In this document: piece after piece, positions 33,765-44,564 of the stretch
How positions within the stretch are numbered: the first letter of the stretch is position 1
Layout of the letters: every line of letters starts with the position of its first letter
From: Virgibacillus sp. MSP4-1
GTDB taxonomy: Bacteria; Bacillota; Bacilli; Bacillales; Alkalibacillaceae
DNA: 64,000 nt
Direction of reading: 5' to 3'
Assembly (NCBI RefSeq): GCF_010092505.1
Contig: NZ_CP048021.1
Location: 2,728,001-2,792,000 of the forward strand
Program-made: the position numbers and the translations under genes
The notes under the pieces: generated by a model
What the model was told of the DNA's origin: nothing
Database searches by the model: none
Seen by the model: the letters and a program-made list of their open reading frames with translations, nothing else

Positions 33765-34613
33765 ATGATTGTGGAAAAGGCTCCCGCTAAAATTAATTTA
33801 ACACTTGATGTTTTACATAAACGAGATGATGGATACCATGAAGTGGAAATGATTATGACAACTGTAGATTTATACGATCAGGTACAAATGATGGAGATAG
33901 AAGCAGATACGATTCAAGTACAATCTGAAAAGCGATTCGTCCCTGATGATCATCGTAACTTAGCTTACCAGGCAGCTGAAAAAATCAAGCAAAAATTTAA
34001 TATAACAAAAGGTGTGAATATATCGATATATAAGCAAATACCTGTGGCGGCAGGACTTGCTGGTGGCAGCAGTGATGCCGCTGCGGTATTGCGGGGGTTA
34101 AATCAATTGTGGAATTTAAATTTAACACAGCAGGAACTGGCTGAAATCGGGACAGAAATCGGCTCTGATGTGGCTTTCTGTGTATATGGAGGTACAGCCC
34201 TTGCAAAAGGAAGAGGGGAACAAATCGAACCTCTGCCTGCACCCCCGAAATGCTGGGTCATTTTAGCCAAGCCTGCGATTGGTATTTCGACAGGTACCAT
34301 TTATGGAAATTTAACAGAAAGTCATATGAATCAGGTACAAACAGACAGTATGATTGAGGCAATTACAGAACACAACTATCAAATGGTTTGCCAGGAATTA
34401 GCCAATGTATTGGAAATTGTTACAATGGAACATTATCCTGAAGTGAGACGGATGAAGTATCAAATGTTAAAGTCAGGTGCTGACAATGTACTGATGAGCG
34501 GAAGCGGCCCTACCATTTTTGGTCTTACACGGAAAGAATCCCGGGCAGAACGGGTGTATAACAGTTTAAGGGGCTTTTGTGAAGAAGTTTATATCGTCCG
34601 TATGTTAGGATAA
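33765..34613 (+). CDS. ispE: 4-diphosphocytidyl-2-C-methyl-D-erythritol kinase
   Basis: A 282-residue GHMP kinase of the MEP isoprenoid pathway. [22 protein letters not shown] opens the protein, [15 protein letters not shown] near residue 92 is the ATP-binding GHMP loop and [13 protein letters not shown] near residue 244 is motif 3. AGGTGAGAGC precedes the ATG. purR follows after 68 bases. Confidence 0.96.
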   Translation: MIVEKAPAKINLTLDVLHKRDDGYHEVEMIMTTVDLYDQVQMMEIEADTIQVQSEKRFVPDDHRNLAYQAAEKIKQKFNITKGVNISIYKQIPVAAGLAGGSSDAAAVLRGLNQLWNLNLTQQELAEIGTEIGSDVAFCVYGGTALAKGRGEQIEPLPAPPKCWVILAKPAIGISTGTIYGNLTESHMNQVQTDSMIEAITEHNYQMVCQELANVLEIVTMEHYPEVRRMKYQMLKSGADNVLMSGSGPTIFGLTRKESRAERVYNSLRGFCEEVYIVRMLG

Positions 34614-34681
34614 ATGCTTGAACAAACCCGTATAAAGATGTAATATTCAGATATAATAGTTCGGATTATGAGGTGTGAGCC

Positions 34682-35497
34682 ATGAAAAGAAGTGAAAGAC
34701 TCGTTGCAATGACCAATTATTTATTAAATCATCCGAGAAGACTTGTGTCATTGCCGTTTTTTTCGGAGCAATATGATGCAGCAAAGTCTTCCATTAGTGA
34801 GGATTTGGATATTGTCGATCAAATGTTTCAGGCCCAGGGAATTGGTAAACTTGAAACGGTTGCCGGTGCTGCCGGGGGAGTAAAATATATTCCTTTATAT
34901 TCAACTGAAAATAGTGGACAGTTTATCAATGAACTGTGTAATCGTCTGGAGGACCCGGCCCGTATTCTTCCAGGTGGTTATTTATTTATGAGTGATTTGC
35001 TTGGGGATCCTGAACTGATGCGCAACCTGGGGAAGATATTTGCCACTGCCTTTGCAGATAAAGACATCGATTATATTGTCACTGTTGCAACAAAAGGGAT
35101 TCCGTTAGCCTATGCAACAGCCAATGTCCTGAATGTGCCGGTTATTATTGTCAGACGGGATCCTAAAGTGACGGAGGGATCTACGGTAAGTATCAATTAC
35201 GTTTCCGGATCATCAAGAAAAATACAAACGATGGTGTTATCCAAGCGGAGCCTGCCGGAAGGATCAAATGTGTGTATTATTGATGATTTTATGAAGGCTG
35301 GAGGCACCATTACGGGTATGCAAAGTCTTTTGAGGGAATTTAATGCACATGTACAGGGGATAGGTGTTTTGGCCGAAGCAGAGGATGAGGAAGAAGAACG
35401 GGTCGTAAATGACTATATCTCTTTAATAAAAATTCAGGATGTGGACATAAAGGGTAATAAAATTGAGGCCGTTAAAGGAAATTACTTTGACCTTTAA
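34682..35497 (+). CDS. purR: Purine operon repressor PurR
   Basis: A 271-residue regulator. Residues 1-72 are a winged helix (KRSERLVAMTNYLLNHPRR) and the rest is a phosphoribosyltransferase-like domain. The PRPP motif VCIIDDFMKAGGTITGM is near residue 197. In the absence of PRPP, PurR represses purine synthesis and transport genes. The yabJ (RidA) gene that follows purR in B. subtilis is missing; spoVG comes next after a terminator. Confidence 0.95.
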   Translation: MKRSERLVAMTNYLLNHPRRLVSLPFFSEQYDAAKSSISEDLDIVDQMFQAQGIGKLETVAGAAGGVKYIPLYSTENSGQFINELCNRLEDPARILPGGYLFMSDLLGDPELMRNLGKIFATAFADKDIDYIVTVATKGIPLAYATANVLNVPVIIVRRDPKVTEGSTVSINYVSGSSRKIQTMVLSKRSLPEGSNVCIIDDFMKAGGTITGMQSLLREFNAHVQGIGVLAEAEDEEEERVVNDYISLIKIQDVDIKGNKIEAVKGNYFDL

Positions 35498-35502
35498 AGA
35501 GG

Positions 35503-35535
35503 AACACAGTTTCATATATGGAGCTGTGTTTTTTT
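35503..35535 (+). terminator. Terminator after purR
   Basis: AACACAG...CTGTGTT with internal CAT/ATG pairing, followed by TTTTTTT. Confidence 0.82.
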
Positions 35536-35571
35536 AGATATGCAAAATTTATAAAAAAATTTTAAAAATTG

Positions 35572-35598
35572 GAAGGAATTTTTGTCCATTTGTGGAAT
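35572..35598 (+). promoter_or_regulatory. Sigma-H promoter of spoVG
   Basis: GAAGGAATT (35572-35580) matches the sigma-H -35 consensus RWAGGAXXT and GGAAT (35594-35598) fits the -10 region after a 13-base spacer. An AT-rich stretch just upstream (35536-35570, A and T runs) corresponds to the AT box through which AbrB represses spoVG in B. subtilis. Confidence 0.75.
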
Positions 35599-35637
35599 AT
35601 TGCATATAAGTTCTAAGGGAAAAGGTGGTGAGACATA

Positions 35638-35925
35638 ATGGAAGTAACTGACGTAAGATTACGCCGCGTCAACACAGATGGAAGAATGCGGGCGATTGCA
35701 TCAATTACCTTGGATCAAGAGTTCGTTGTGCACGATATTCGTGTCATTGACGGGAATAATGGCTTGTTTGTAGCGATGCCAAGTAAGCGTACTCCTGATG
35801 GTGAATTTCGGGACATAGCACATCCTATTAATTCTAATACTCGTGGCAAAATTCAGGACGCTGTTTTGGCAGAATATGATCGAGCAGGAGAAGAAGTTGA
35901 ATATGAAGAAGCTGGTGCCTCGTAA
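35638..35925 (+). CDS. spoVG: Septation regulator SpoVG
   Basis: A 95-residue nucleic-acid-binding protein with the conserved [20 protein letters not shown] start, [20 protein letters not shown] and the [14 protein letters not shown] motif. It influences asymmetric septation and, in other Firmicutes, binds DNA and RNA. AAGGTGGTG precedes the ATG. It is monocistronic between two terminators, under a sigma-H-type promoter. Confidence 0.97.
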   Translation: MEVTDVRLRRVNTDGRMRAIASITLDQEFVVHDIRVIDGNNGLFVAMPSKRTPDGEFRDIAHPINSNTRGKIQDAVLAEYDRAGEEVEYEEAGAS

Positions 35926-35937
35926 ATGAAGCGAAGC

Positions 35938-35972
35938 GAAGTCTAATCTCAAGGGATTAGGCTTCTTTTTTT
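35938..35972 (+). terminator. Terminator after spoVG
   Basis: GAAGTCTAATC and GATTAGGCTTC around TCAAGG, followed by TTTTTTT. Confidence 0.9.
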
Positions 35973-36034
35973 GTTGTTATTTATCACGTACTAACTGGCT
36001 GTAATACCCCTGCTTCAACGCCTTGTATTTTTAG

Positions 36035-36063
36035 TTCATGTTTGCTTTATAATTTGCTATAAT
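36035..36063 (+). promoter_or_regulatory. Probable sigma-A promoter of glmU-prs
   Basis: TTCATG (36035-36040), a 17-base spacer and a perfect TATAAT (36058-36063). The -35 is weak. Confidence 0.55.
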
Positions 36064-36131
36064 ATGAGGGAGTCAATACATACTAAATTTTAGAGATAAA
36101 GATTACAGGAATTGTGGATGGAGGGTACTGA

Positions 36132-37511
36132 ATGTCACAACGATTTGCAGTGGTTTTAGCTGCTGGACAGGGTACAAGAATGAAGTCCTCTTTATATAAA
36201 GTGCTTCACCCCGTATGCGGGAAGCCGATGGTTCAGCATGTAACCGATCAGCTGAATGAATTAAAGCTTAGTCAGTTGATAACTGTGGTTGGATTTGGCG
36301 CAGAAAAGGTCAAAGATGAACTGGGGGATGCCACGGAATTTGTGATACAGGAGGAGCAGCTGGGTACGGGTCATGCTGTGATGCAGGCGGAGGAATTGCT
36401 AAGTGATAAGGAAGGCACCACCCTTGTTGTCTGTGGGGATACTCCTTTACTCACAGCAGAAACGTTAGAGGCATTTGTTTCCCATCATGAAAAGGAAGCG
36501 GCCAAGGTTTCGGTACTTACAGCCGGAGCTGACGATCCTGCAGGCTATGGTCGTGTAGTACGGAATGAAGCCAATGAGGTAGAAAAGATTGTTGAACACA
36601 AAGATGCATCCCCAGACGAACTTGCCATAAAGGAGATTAACACCGGTACATACTGTTTTGATAATCAGGCTCTATTTAATGCCCTCAAGGATGTTTCCAA
36701 TGATAATGCACAAGGGGAATATTACCTTCCTGATGTGATTGAAATTTTAAAATCACAGGGTGAAAAAATTGCTGCCTACCAGACCGATAACTTTGCGGAA
36801 ACTATGGGTGTGAATGACCGTGTAGCCTTATCCCGTGCGGAAAAGCATATGCGAATTCGGATAAATGAAGGTCATATGCGTAATGGAGTCACATTGATTG
36901 ATCCTGAACATACCTATATTGGTCCGGATGTAAAAATTGAACAGGATGTCATCATTGAACCAGGCTGTACCATTGATGGTTCTACAGTAATCAGAACGGA
37001 AGCATTTATTGGAGCCAACACCGAAATTAAAAACTGTGAAATTGGATCTGGAACAACGATTAAGCAAAGTGTAGCCCATGATAGTAAAATTGGAGAATAT
37101 GTTAAAATTGGACCATATGCACATATAAGACCATCATCTGATATTAAAAACAACGTGAAAATCGGCAACTTTGTAGAAGTGAAGAAGTCCGTGTTTGAAG
37201 AAGGAAGTAAAGCTTCACATCTCAGTTATGTCGGGGATGCTGAGGTAGGCAAAGAGGTTAATATTGGCTGTGGAACGATAACAGTAAATTATGATGGGGA
37301 AAATAAACATAAAACCATTATTGAAGATGGAGCATTTATTGGGTGTAATTCCAATCTTGTCGCGCCGGTAACGATTGAAAAGGGTGCCTATGTAGCAGCA
37401 GGTTCCACGATTACAAAGAATGTGCCCGAAGAATCCTTATCTATTGCCCGCTCCCGTCAGACGAATAAGGAAGGCTACGTGGAAAGACTTAAAAATATTA
37501 GAAAAAAGTAA
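36132..37511 (+). CDS. glmU: Bifunctional UDP-GlcNAc pyrophosphorylase / glucosamine-1-phosphate acetyltransferase
   Basis: A 459-residue enzyme that makes UDP-GlcNAc for peptidoglycan and teichoic acids. The N-terminal nucleotidyltransferase has [20 protein letters not shown] (residue 6) and VCGDTPLL. The C-terminal left-handed beta-helix has hexapeptide repeats ([17 protein letters not shown] and onward) and ends with the acetyltransferase site [10 protein letters not shown]...AAGSTI. prs begins 18 bases after its stop. Confidence 0.97.
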   Translation: MSQRFAVVLAAGQGTRMKSSLYKVLHPVCGKPMVQHVTDQLNELKLSQLITVVGFGAEKVKDELGDATEFVIQEEQLGTGHAVMQAEELLSDKEGTTLVVCGDTPLLTAETLEAFVSHHEKEAAKVSVLTAGADDPAGYGRVVRNEANEVEKIVEHKDASPDELAIKEINTGTYCFDNQALFNALKDVSNDNAQGEYYLPDVIEILKSQGEKIAAYQTDNFAETMGVNDRVALSRAEKHMRIRINEGHMRNGVTLIDPEHTYIGPDVKIEQDVIIEPGCTIDGSTVIRTEAFIGANTEIKNCEIGSGTTIKQSVAHDSKIGEYVKIGPYAHIRPSSDIKNNVKIGNFVEVKKSVFEEGSKASHLSYVGDAEVGKEVNIGCGTITVNYDGENKHKTIIEDGAFIGCNSNLVAPVTIEKGAYVAAGSTITKNVPEESLSIARSRQTNKEGYVERLKNIRKK

Positions 37512-37529
37512 TTGGAGGTCCAAATAAAG

Positions 37530-38483
37530 ATGCCTAACACATACAAAGACCCATTCTTAAAGGTTTTCACCCTGAATTCCAATCCGGATCTTGCTCAGGA
37601 GATTGCGGAGAATATAGGTACAGAATTGGGGAAGTGTTCTGTAAAAACATTTAGTGACGGTGAAATACAGATTAATATTGAGGAAAGCATCAGAGGATGT
37701 GATGTGTATGTGATTCAATCCACCTCTGATCCGGTAAATGACCATCTGATGGAGCTGCTCATCATGATTGATGCTTTAAAACGAGCATCTGCAAAGACGA
37801 TCAATGTTGTCATCCCGTATTATGGCTATGCAAGACAGGACCGAAAAGCCCGTTCAAGAGAACCGATCACCTCAAAGCTTGTGGCGAACTTATTAATGAC
37901 TGCGGGAGCAACACGCCTTATTACTCTTGATTTACACGCTCCCCAGATTCAAGGCTTTTTCGATGTTCCGGTTGACCAATTATTGGGTGTAACCATTTTA
38001 TCAGAGTACTTTAGTAAAAAAGGTATCGATGACCCTGTGATTGTATCTCCTGACCATGGAGGCGTAACACGGGCCCGCAAAATGGCTGATCTGCTAAAGG
38101 CACCTATCGCCATTATTGATAAACGCAGACCGAAACCAAACGTTTCCGAGGTTATGAATATTGTCGGTAATATTGAAGGAAAGACCGCTATATTAGTGGA
38201 TGATATTGTTGATACGGCGGGCACGATTACCCTGGCTGCAAACGCCTTAGTTGAAAATGGCGCCAAAGAAGTATATGCTTGTGGTACGCATCCTGTTCTT
38301 TCGGGTCCAGCAATTGAACGTGTTCAGAATTCCAAGATTAAGGAATTAGTGGTAACCAACTCGATTCCACTTCCTGAAAGCAAAAAAATAGACAAGGTTA
38401 CTCAATTGTCTGTTGGCCCATTAATCAGTGAAGCTATTACTCGTGTTCATGAACTCAAATCTGTAAGTGACTTGTTTGAATAA
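37530..38483 (+). CDS. prs: Ribose-phosphate pyrophosphokinase (PRPP synthetase)
   Basis: A 317-residue enzyme, identical in length to B. subtilis Prs. It has the ATP-binding region [13 protein letters not shown] near residue 100, the catalytic flexible loop with KRRPKPN near 198 and the PRPP motif [17 protein letters not shown] near 220. It supplies PRPP, the co-regulator sensed by PurR (34682). ATG 37530 follows TTGGAGG; the in-frame TTG at 37512 overlaps that site. Confidence 0.97.
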   Translation: MPNTYKDPFLKVFTLNSNPDLAQEIAENIGTELGKCSVKTFSDGEIQINIEESIRGCDVYVIQSTSDPVNDHLMELLIMIDALKRASAKTINVVIPYYGYARQDRKARSREPITSKLVANLLMTAGATRLITLDLHAPQIQGFFDVPVDQLLGVTILSEYFSKKGIDDPVIVSPDHGGVTRARKMADLLKAPIAIIDKRRPKPNVSEVMNIVGNIEGKTAILVDDIVDTAGTITLAANALVENGAKEVYACGTHPVLSGPAIERVQNSKIKELVVTNSIPLPESKKIDKVTQLSVGPLISEAITRVHELKSVSDLFE

Positions 38484-38526
38484 AGAAAAGCGAAGGCGAC
38501 CGGCTGGACAAGAAAGGCGTAGATGA
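38484..38526 (+). repeat. Short remnant of the composite repeat
   Basis: GAAAAGCGAAGGCGACCGGC followed by TGGACAAGAAAGGCGTAGATGA: the two constant ends of the composite repeat fused without the central stem. It begins two bases after the prs stop codon. The rest of the gap to ctc shows only AT-rich sequence. Confidence 0.65.
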
Positions 38527-38663
38527 TTCGAAGCAGGAAAGCAGTTTTACATTTGTAGCAGATTGCAGCAAATATGCGATAAGAGCTTTTAGCAAGTCAG
38601 TATTCAAGAATCAACACCAAAGAATAAACATAATTTTTTCATTGTTTCATGAGAACCACAGAG

Positions 38664-38689
38664 GTTTATCAAAGAAAGAAAAAGGAAAA
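38664..38689 (+). promoter_or_regulatory. Possible sigma-B promoter of ctc
   Basis: GTTTAT, a 14-base spacer and GGAAAA resemble the sigma-B consensus GTTTAA-N13/14-GGGWAW with one mismatch in each box. B. subtilis ctc is a classic sigma-B gene; the match alone is weak. Confidence 0.35.
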
Positions 38690-38726
38690 AATAAAATCAG
38701 TGTAAAATTTGGAGGTTGATGAAGTT

Positions 38727-39368
38727 ATGACAGCAACTATTAAAGCTAATGAAAGAAAGGATCTGCGTCGATCCAATAATAGGGAATTACGCCAAAATGG
38801 ATTTATTCCTGCGGTTGTATATGGCAAGGATAAAGAACCTGTAACGGTTTCGGTGAATAACCTGGAATTGATTAAAACCGTTCGTGAAGAAGGTCGTAAC
38901 TCCGTATTTTCTTTGGAAGTTCAGGGGAATAAGCCTTTAGATGTCATGTTATATGACTATCAGTCTGATTCGCTCAAAGGTGAAATTATACATGTTGACT
39001 TTTACCTGGTAGACAAGTCTTCAGTTGTGGATGTAGAAGTATCTATTAATTTAGAAGGAGATTCAGAAGGTGTAAGAGATGGAGGCGTTCTTCAGCAGAC
39101 TCTGCATGAGCTTCATGTTCGTGCCAGACCTAATGAAATTCCTGAAGTGATTAATGTAGATATTTCTGAATTGAAAATTGGAGAAGGAATTGTTGTTGGG
39201 GACTTAAAAGGCAGCAAGGACTATGAGATTCTTAGTGACGATGAAACGACGATTGTGACAGTTCTGCCTCCTCAAAATGCGAATACTGATGAGGAAGGCG
39301 CTGATGAGGAAGAGCCGGCAGAGCCAGAAGTCATCAATGAGAAAAGCAATGATGAAGAAGAAGAATAA
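38727..39368 (+). CDS. ctc: General stress protein Ctc (ribosomal protein bL25)
   Basis: A 213-residue two-domain bL25 that binds 5S rRNA. The N-terminal half has LRRSNNRELRQNGFIPAVVYG, and the C-terminal TL5/CTC beta domain has HVRARPNEIPEVINVDIS. The last 27 residues are almost all acidic (DEEGADEEEPAEPE and on). ATG 38727 gives the conserved MTATIKANER start; GGAGG is 11 bases upstream, slightly far. A shorter in-frame ATG option upstream is not conserved. Confidence 0.94.
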   Translation: MTATIKANERKDLRRSNNRELRQNGFIPAVVYGKDKEPVTVSVNNLELIKTVREEGRNSVFSLEVQGNKPLDVMLYDYQSDSLKGEIIHVDFYLVDKSSVVDVEVSINLEGDSEGVRDGGVLQQTLHELHVRARPNEIPEVINVDISELKIGEGIVVGDLKGSKDYEILSDDETTIVTVLPPQNANTDEEGADEEEPAEPEVINEKSNDEEEE

Positions 39369-39381
39369 ATACGTAATATAG

Positions 39382-39416
39382 TAAAAAAGGGGCCAAATTC
39401 CTAATTTGGCCTTTTT
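39382..39416 (+). terminator. Terminator after ctc
   Basis: AAAAGGGGCCAAATT and AATTTGGCCTTTTTT around CCT, perfectly paired in its core. Confidence 0.9.
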
Positions 39417-39468
39417 TACACTTTAAGAAGTTCGTACACCAATTATGGGATTGAAAGAGGGAAAAGCA

Positions 39469-40029
39469 ATGAAATGTATTGTGGGACTGGGTAATCCGGG
39501 CTCCAAATTTGAAAACACCCGACATAATATTGGATTCCAGGTGATTGATGAGCTGGCTGAGAGAAATCACTGGTCCTTAAACAGAGAAAAATATAATGCT
39601 TTATATACGATAGAACATTTGAACGGTGAAAAGGTACTTATTTTAAAGCCGCTTACATATATGAATTTATCAGGGGAAGCTGTCCGACCGTTTATGGACT
39701 TTTATGACCTGGATATTGAGGATTTGCTGGTTGTTTATGATGATCTGGATTTGCCCGCAGGAAGAATTCGTCTGCGGCAAAAGGGTGGACATGGTGGACA
39801 CAATGGCATACGCAATATTATTGACCAGACGACACTGAAAAATTTCAAACGCATACGTATAGGCATAGGGCGACCGGAAACGAATGTACCGATTATTGAT
39901 TATGTATTAGGCAAATTTACAGAGGAACAGAAGCCAAAAGTTGAGGATAGTGTGAAAAGTGCAGCAGAAGCCTGTGAAATGTGGCTGGAAAAACCATTTT
40001 TAGAAGTCATGAATCATTTCAATTCTTAA
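39469..40029 (+). CDS. pth: Peptidyl-tRNA hydrolase
   Basis: A 186-residue hydrolase that frees tRNA from drop-off peptides (SpoVC in B. subtilis). GLGNPGSKFENTRHNIGF (with catalytic His near residue 20), KPLTYMNLSG and VYDDLDLPAGRIRLRQKGGHGGHNG are intact. ATG 39469 follows AAAGAGGG; an in-frame ATG eight codons upstream lies before that site. Confidence 0.96.
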   Translation: MKCIVGLGNPGSKFENTRHNIGFQVIDELAERNHWSLNREKYNALYTIEHLNGEKVLILKPLTYMNLSGEAVRPFMDFYDLDIEDLLVVYDDLDLPAGRIRLRQKGGHGGHNGIRNIIDQTTLKNFKRIRIGIGRPETNVPIIDYVLGKFTEEQKPKVEDSVKSAAEACEMWLEKPFLEVMNHFNS

Positions 40030-40101
40030 TATATTTGACTGTATAAGATCCCGCTGCCACGGGCAAACTTTTAATAAGTTTGTACCGAGGGAGGGTTGGT
40101 A

Positions 40102-40332
40102 ATGGCTGTCATTTACCGTTGCCGCCATTGCGGAGATAAAATTGGAGAATTGCAGCAATCATATGTTCATGAAGAAGATTTAGGTCTTCACATTCTTTCC
40201 AATGAAGAGCGGAATGAAATGATTGATTACACAAAGGATGGTCATATGGAGGTTAAGGCCATCTGTGACCATTGTGAGGATGCATTAAACAACCATCCAG
40301 ACTATCATGAACTTGACAGCTTTATTCAATAG
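40102..40332 (+). CDS. fin: Anti-sigma-F factor Fin
   Basis: A 76-residue zinc protein with C-x2-C pairs CRHC (residues 7-10) and CDHC (near 57), and the conserved LGLHILSNEERNEMI helix. Fin (YabK) inhibits sigma-F in the forespore and helps the switch to sigma-G, complementing Gin at 17286. ATG 40102 follows GGGAGGG. It lies between pth and mfd, as in B. subtilis. Confidence 0.94.
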   Translation: MAVIYRCRHCGDKIGELQQSYVHEEDLGLHILSNEERNEMIDYTKDGHMEVKAICDHCEDALNNHPDYHELDSFIQ

Positions 40333-40356
40333 CAGCACGATGGAATGAAAAAACAA

Positions 40357-40386
40357 GCTTTGGTGTTGGTCCACCAAAGCATTTTT
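40357..40386 (+). terminator. Terminator between fin and mfd
   Basis: GCTTTGGTG and CACCAAAGC around a six-base loop, followed by ATTTTTGT. Confidence 0.8.
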
Positions 40387-40410
40387 GTACGTCTTAAGGG
40401 GGAGTAAGGT

Positions 40411-43400
40411 TTGCAGGGTTTAAAAAACTACCTTCAGGAACAAAATGATATACAGACCATTATTTCAGGCTTTTCATCAGGAATGAAAGAGCAGCTCGTG
40501 TCAGGCCTGTCCGGGGCAGCTCGCAGTGTTTTTATTTCCTTGCTTAATGAATCACTGGATAAGCCGGTCTTAGTTCTGACACACCACTTAAGTCAGGCTC
40601 AGGCACTTTATGAGGATTTATTAGATTTAAGTCATGAGGAAGATGTTTATCTTTATCCGGTTAATGAGCTTATGGCATCAGAAATTGCTGTTGCCAGTCC
40701 TGAGCTATTAAGCCAGCGGATGGAATCGTTAAACCAATGGATTCATAAGCGAAAAGGAGTATTTATTGCTCCTATAGCTGCTTGCAAACGAATACTTCCT
40801 CCTATAAAAAGCTGGGAACAATCACAGCTTTCTTTTCAAGTTGGTGAGGCCATTTCTATTCATGATTATACACAATCCCTGGTTGAAATGGGGTATCGCA
40901 GGGAGGATATGATTTCGGCTAAGGGTGAATTCAGTATACGCGGGGGTATTATTGATCTATTTCCACTGACAAGTGAATACCCGGTCAGAATTGAACTCTT
41001 TGATGATGAGGTCGATTCAATTCGTTATTTTGACTCAAATTCTCAGCGCTCGTTTAATGAAAAACTGTCATCCATTACAGTTGGACCAGCTGAGGAGGTC
41101 CTGCTCACGGACGAGGAACGGCTGACAGGCGCACAAAGACTGGAACAGGCCCTGAGTGAGTCCTTAAAGAAAATGAAGAATGATCACGCTAAGAAGGAAT
41201 TAGTAGAAAATATTGATTATGATATTGAACGGCTGAAAAATGGCGAAACCTTTCAGGAGATTTATAAGTATAGTTCCTTATTTTATGATCAGGCCGCTAG
41301 TTTGATAGATTACCTTCCGCAAAATGGGTTGGTTGTCATTGATGAAATGAGTCGAGTGGAAGAAACAGCCTCCAGATTGGACCAGGAGGAAGCGGACTGG
41401 TATGCAAATTTATTGGAGCAGAATAAAATGGTGCGTGACCTCAGCGTCTCCTTTTCCTGGAATGATATTCAGGAAAAATTAACGGGGTACTCCAAGCTGT
41501 ATATGTCGGTCTTTTTACGTCATATTGCCAATACAAATCCGGAAAATTTAATTAATATTTCCTGCCGTGCCATGCAGGAATTTCACGGACAAATGAACCT
41601 GCTGAAAAGTGAACTGAACAGATGGGATAAAGCAGGCTTTTCTGTTTTTATCGTGGCTCCTACCAAAAACAGGGTGGAGAAGGTGCAATCTGTTCTGGAA
41701 GATTACGGGATGGAAGCCAGAGTTGCTGATCAGGGAATTGAGTTTCCTTTAAAAACGCCAACTATTGTAGAAGGTCAGATAAGTGGAGGCTTTGAACTTC
41801 CGCTCTTTCGTGTTGCCGTAATCACTGAACAGGAGCTATTTAAAAAACAAACAAAACGTCCGAAAAGAAGGCAGAAAATCTCCAATGCAGAGCGTATTAA
41901 AAGCTATCAGGAACTAAAAATCGGGGATTATGTCGTTCATGCCAATCATGGTATTGGTAAATATGTTGGGATTGAAACACTGGAGCTAAATGGCCTTCAT
42001 AAAGATTATTTGCTTATAAAATATTCTGGTGATGACAAGCTTTATGTACCCATTGACCAGATTGATCTTGTTCAGAAATATGTAGGTTCTGGTGAAGGAA
42101 AGGAACCTAAGCTGTATAAACTGGGCGGAAGTGAATGGAAAAAGGTCAAAAATCGGGTCCAGTCTTCCGTTGAAGATATTGCCGATGATTTAATCAAACT
42201 TTATGCTGAACGGGAGCGGACCAAGGGCTTTGCCTTCTCGGGAGATAATGAAATGCAAAGGGAATTCGAAGCGGCTTTTCCTTATGAAGAAACAGAGGAT
42301 CAGCTTCGTTGTATTGAGGAAATCAAACAGGATATGATGAAGTCGCGACCAATGGACCGTCTGCTTTGCGGGGATGTTGGCTACGGGAAGACAGAGGTTG
42401 CGATCCGTGCGGTATTTAAAGCCATTTTGGATGAAAAACAGGTAGCGATCCTTGTTCCAACAACCGTCCTGGCTCAGCAGCATTTTGAAACCTTCCAGGA
42501 GCGGTTCCAGGATTATGGCATTAACATAGGACTTTTAAGCCGTTTTCGTTCTAGAAAGCAGCAGAAGGAAACGATAGATGGACTGAAAATGGGTCTGGTG
42601 GATGTTGTCATCGGAACTCATCGGATTTTATCCAAGGATATTCAATACAAGGACCTCGGTTTGTTAATTGTGGATGAAGAACAGCGTTTCGGGGTGAAGC
42701 ACAAGGAAAAGATAAAGCAGTTTAAAACCAACATTGATGTTTTAACGTTAACAGCAACACCGATTCCGCGTACCCTTCATATGTCCATGCTTGGCGTAAG
42801 GGATTTATCCGTCATTGAAACACCGCCTGAAAACCGGTTCCCTATTCAAACATATGTGATTGAATATAATCCTCAGTTTGTTCGGGAGGTTATAGAGAGG
42901 GAGCTTTCCCGCGGAGGTCAGGTTTTCTTTCTTTATAATCGTGTGGAAAATATTGAACGAATGGCTGCCGAAATTGATGTGTTAGTAGAGGATGCCCGGG
43001 TGACGTTTGCCCACGGGCGTATGAATGAAAATCAGCTGGAAAATGTGATGTTTGACTTTTTAGAGGGGCATTCGGATGTTCTGGTCAGTACAACGATTAT
43101 TGAGACAGGTGTGGATATTCCGAATGTAAATACTCTGATTGTCTACGATGCAGATAAAATGGGACTAAGTCAGCTCTATCAGTTAAGGGGACGTGTAGGC
43201 AGATCGAACCGGATTGCATATGCGTACTTCACACATCAGCAGAATAAAGTGCTGACAGAGGTGGCTGAAAAACGACTGCAGGCAATCAAAGAATTTACCG
43301 AGCTTGGTTCCGGGTTTAAAATTGCGATGCGTGACTTATCCATTCGTGGAACAGGAAATCTATTAGGTGCGGAACAGCACGGGTTTATTGATTCTGTAGG

Positions 43401-43959
43401 TTTTGATATGTATTCCAAGATGCTTAAGGATGCTATCGATGCGAAAAAAGAAGGAAAAACCTATGAAGAAGCCAAGCCATTTGACGTTGAAATCAATGTC
43501 AATCTCGATGCTTATATCCCACCTTCTTATATAGAAGATGAAAAACAAAAGATTGATATGTATAAGCGTTTTGGGGCTGTTGAAAATATGGATGAGATTC
43601 TGGATCTTCAGGATGAATTGATGGATCGCTTCGGGGAATACCCGGAAGAAGTGGAAAACCTCCTGCAAGTTACCAAGCTTCGTATCATGGCCAGACAGGA
43701 GCGAATTGAATCCATAACCGAGAAAAAATTAAATGTTGAGCTTCTTATGGATGGGGAAGAAAGTCAGCAGGTAGATGGATCGAAGCTGTTTGAACTGGCC
43801 AATGAATATGGCCGCTTAATTCAGCTTGGAACTGAAAATAATAAACTGAAAATGGTATTTAAATTCAGCCGGGATCAAGCTCATAAGCGTTACGATGTAA
43901 TTTCCGAATTTCTGACAAAGCTGCCTCGTGTGAAACAGCAGGAGGTCGCTTCTTCCTAG
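40411..43959 (+). CDS. mfd: Transcription-repair coupling factor
   Basis: A 1,182-residue translocase that removes stalled RNA polymerase and recruits UvrA. Domain order: UvrB-homology region (residues 1-350; [14 protein letters not shown]), RNA polymerase interaction domain near 495-560 ([16 protein letters not shown]), superfamily 2 motor with Walker [15 protein letters not shown] near 650 and DEEQRFG box, the TRG-type region [13 protein letters not shown], and the C-terminal autoinhibitory domain. It starts at TTG after AAGGGGGAG. The transcript would pass into the repeat island at 43960-44440, as no standard terminator follows the stop. Confidence 0.97.
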   Translation: MQGLKNYLQEQNDIQTIISGFSSGMKEQLVSGLSGAARSVFISLLNESLDKPVLVLTHHLSQAQALYEDLLDLSHEEDVYLYPVNELMASEIAVASPELLSQRMESLNQWIHKRKGVFIAPIAACKRILPPIKSWEQSQLSFQVGEAISIHDYTQSLVEMGYRREDMISAKGEFSIRGGIIDLFPLTSEYPVRIELFDDEVDSIRYFDSNSQRSFNEKLSSITVGPAEEVLLTDEERLTGAQRLEQALSESLKKMKNDHAKKELVENIDYDIERLKNGETFQEIYKYSSLFYDQAASLIDYLPQNGLVVIDEMSRVEETASRLDQEEADWYANLLEQNKMVRDLSVSFSWNDIQEKLTGYSKLYMSVFLRHIANTNPENLINISCRAMQEFHGQMNLLKSELNRWDKAGFSVFIVAPTKNRVEKVQSVLEDYGMEARVADQGIEFPLKTPTIVEGQISGGFELPLFRVAVITEQELFKKQTKRPKRRQKISNAERIKSYQELKIGDYVVHANHGIGKYVGIETLELNGLHKDYLLIKYSGDDKLYVPIDQIDLVQKYVGSGEGKEPKLYKLGGSEWKKVKNRVQSSVEDIADDLIKLYAERERTKGFAFSGDNEMQREFEAAFPYEETEDQLRCIEEIKQDMMKSRPMDRLLCGDVGYGKTEVAIRAVFKAILDEKQVAILVPTTVLAQQHFETFQERFQDYGINIGLLSRFRSRKQQKETIDGLKMGLVDVVIGTHRILSKDIQYKDLGLLIVDEEQRFGVKHKEKIKQFKTNIDVLTLTATPIPRTLHMSMLGVRDLSVIETPPENRFPIQTYVIEYNPQFVREVIERELSRGGQVFFLYNRVENIERMAAEIDVLVEDARVTFAHGRMNENQLENVMFDFLEGHSDVLVSTTIIETGVDIPNVNTLIVYDADKMGLSQLYQLRGRVGRSNRIAYAYFTHQQNKVLTEVAEKRLQAIKEFTELGSGFKIAMRDLSIRGTGNLLGAEQHGFIDSVGFDMYSKMLKDAIDAKKEGKTYEEAKPFDVEINVNLDAYIPPSYIEDEKQKIDMYKRFGAVENMDEILDLQDELMDRFGEYPEEVENLLQVTKLRIMARQERIESITEKKLNVELLMDGEESQQVDGSKLFELANEYGRLIQLGTENNKLKMVFKFSRDQAHKRYDVISEFLTKLPRVKQQEVASS

Positions 43960-44030
43960 CTATCATGGATGTGTGCGGAATTGCTGGTATGTGGTTAAAT
44001 TGAAGGCCATTGCTGCTGGTTGTTAGTGGG

Positions 44031-44237
44031 TTAATGTCCTTCAACGTGGTTGTGAAGGCCAGAGGATGGGTGGATTTCCAGTGGAGTGGCCCTCATCAGA
44101 CGAATGAAGGACAAAGGATGGGTGGATTTGCACTGGAATGTCCTTCATCGAGGCTATGAAGGACAAAGGATGGGTGGATTGCCTTTGGAGTGTCCTTCAT
44201 CAGACGAATGACGGACATTAAAGCACATGAATTCCAA
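44031..44237. repeat. 52-bp tandem array of TGAAGGAC palindromes after mfd
   Basis: About four units with period 52: each begins AATGTCCTTCA or AGTGTCCTTCATC, has a 7-9-base loop (CGTGGTTG, CAGACGA, CGAGGCT, CAGACGA), then ATGAAGGAC and a constant AAAGGATGGGTGGATTT spacer. Units 2 and 4 share one loop sequence. Only the loop and part of the spacer vary. The last unit decays into ATGACGGACATTAAAG. Confidence 0.8.
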
Positions 44238-44270
44238 GCAAAAGGCCTTCATCCGCATCCCAACCGTCGG

Positions 44271-44434
44271 GCCTGACCAGTCGCCTCCGCTTTTCTTGTC
44301 CAGCTGCGGCTCCTAGGTCTGCGCGGATATAAGCCAAAGCCATTCCGTGGCTAATGCCACTTCATGTCTTCGTCTTATCCCGCCAGACCTGACCAGTCGC
44401 CTCCGCTTTTCTTGTCCAACTGCGTTCACCCTCG
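44271..44434 (-). repeat. Composite structured repeat, copy after mfd
   Basis: Read on the minus strand: GAAAAGCGGAGGCGACTGGT, basal stem GGTCTG/CAGACC, apical stem GGATAAG/CTTATATCC around a hairpin (GTGGCATTAGCCAC), then TAGGAGCCGCAGCTGGACA and a second GAAAAGCGGAGGCGACTGGT. The same layout is in the rRNA spacer (13043) and at 54058. Confidence 0.75.
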
Positions 44435-44462
44435 CTTTTCCGCCTTAATTTTTACCAACTTG

Positions 44463-44492
44463 TGTATAGTTTGCCCTTGTTGTTAAATACTA
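44463..44492 (+). promoter_or_regulatory. Possible sigma-G promoter of spoVT
   Basis: TGTATA (44463-44468), a 17-base spacer and AATACTA (44486-44492), close to the forespore consensus TGMATA-N17-CATWHTA. SpoVT in B. subtilis is under sigma-G. Confidence 0.5.
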
Positions 44493-44564
44493 ACTTTACG
44501 AAACGGTGCAAGAGAAAGTCACCATACGTAATCACATCCAAGAAAGCGAGGATTGAGTGAGTAA

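Noticed and set aside
42190-43668. Minus-strand frames of 60-101 codons within mfd
   Set aside because: They are antisense shadows of a well-supported gene with no binding sites or recognisable product.
44031-44237. CRISPR array
   Set aside because: Period of 52 and palindromic units suggested it, but the supposed spacers are nearly identical between units and there are no cas genes.
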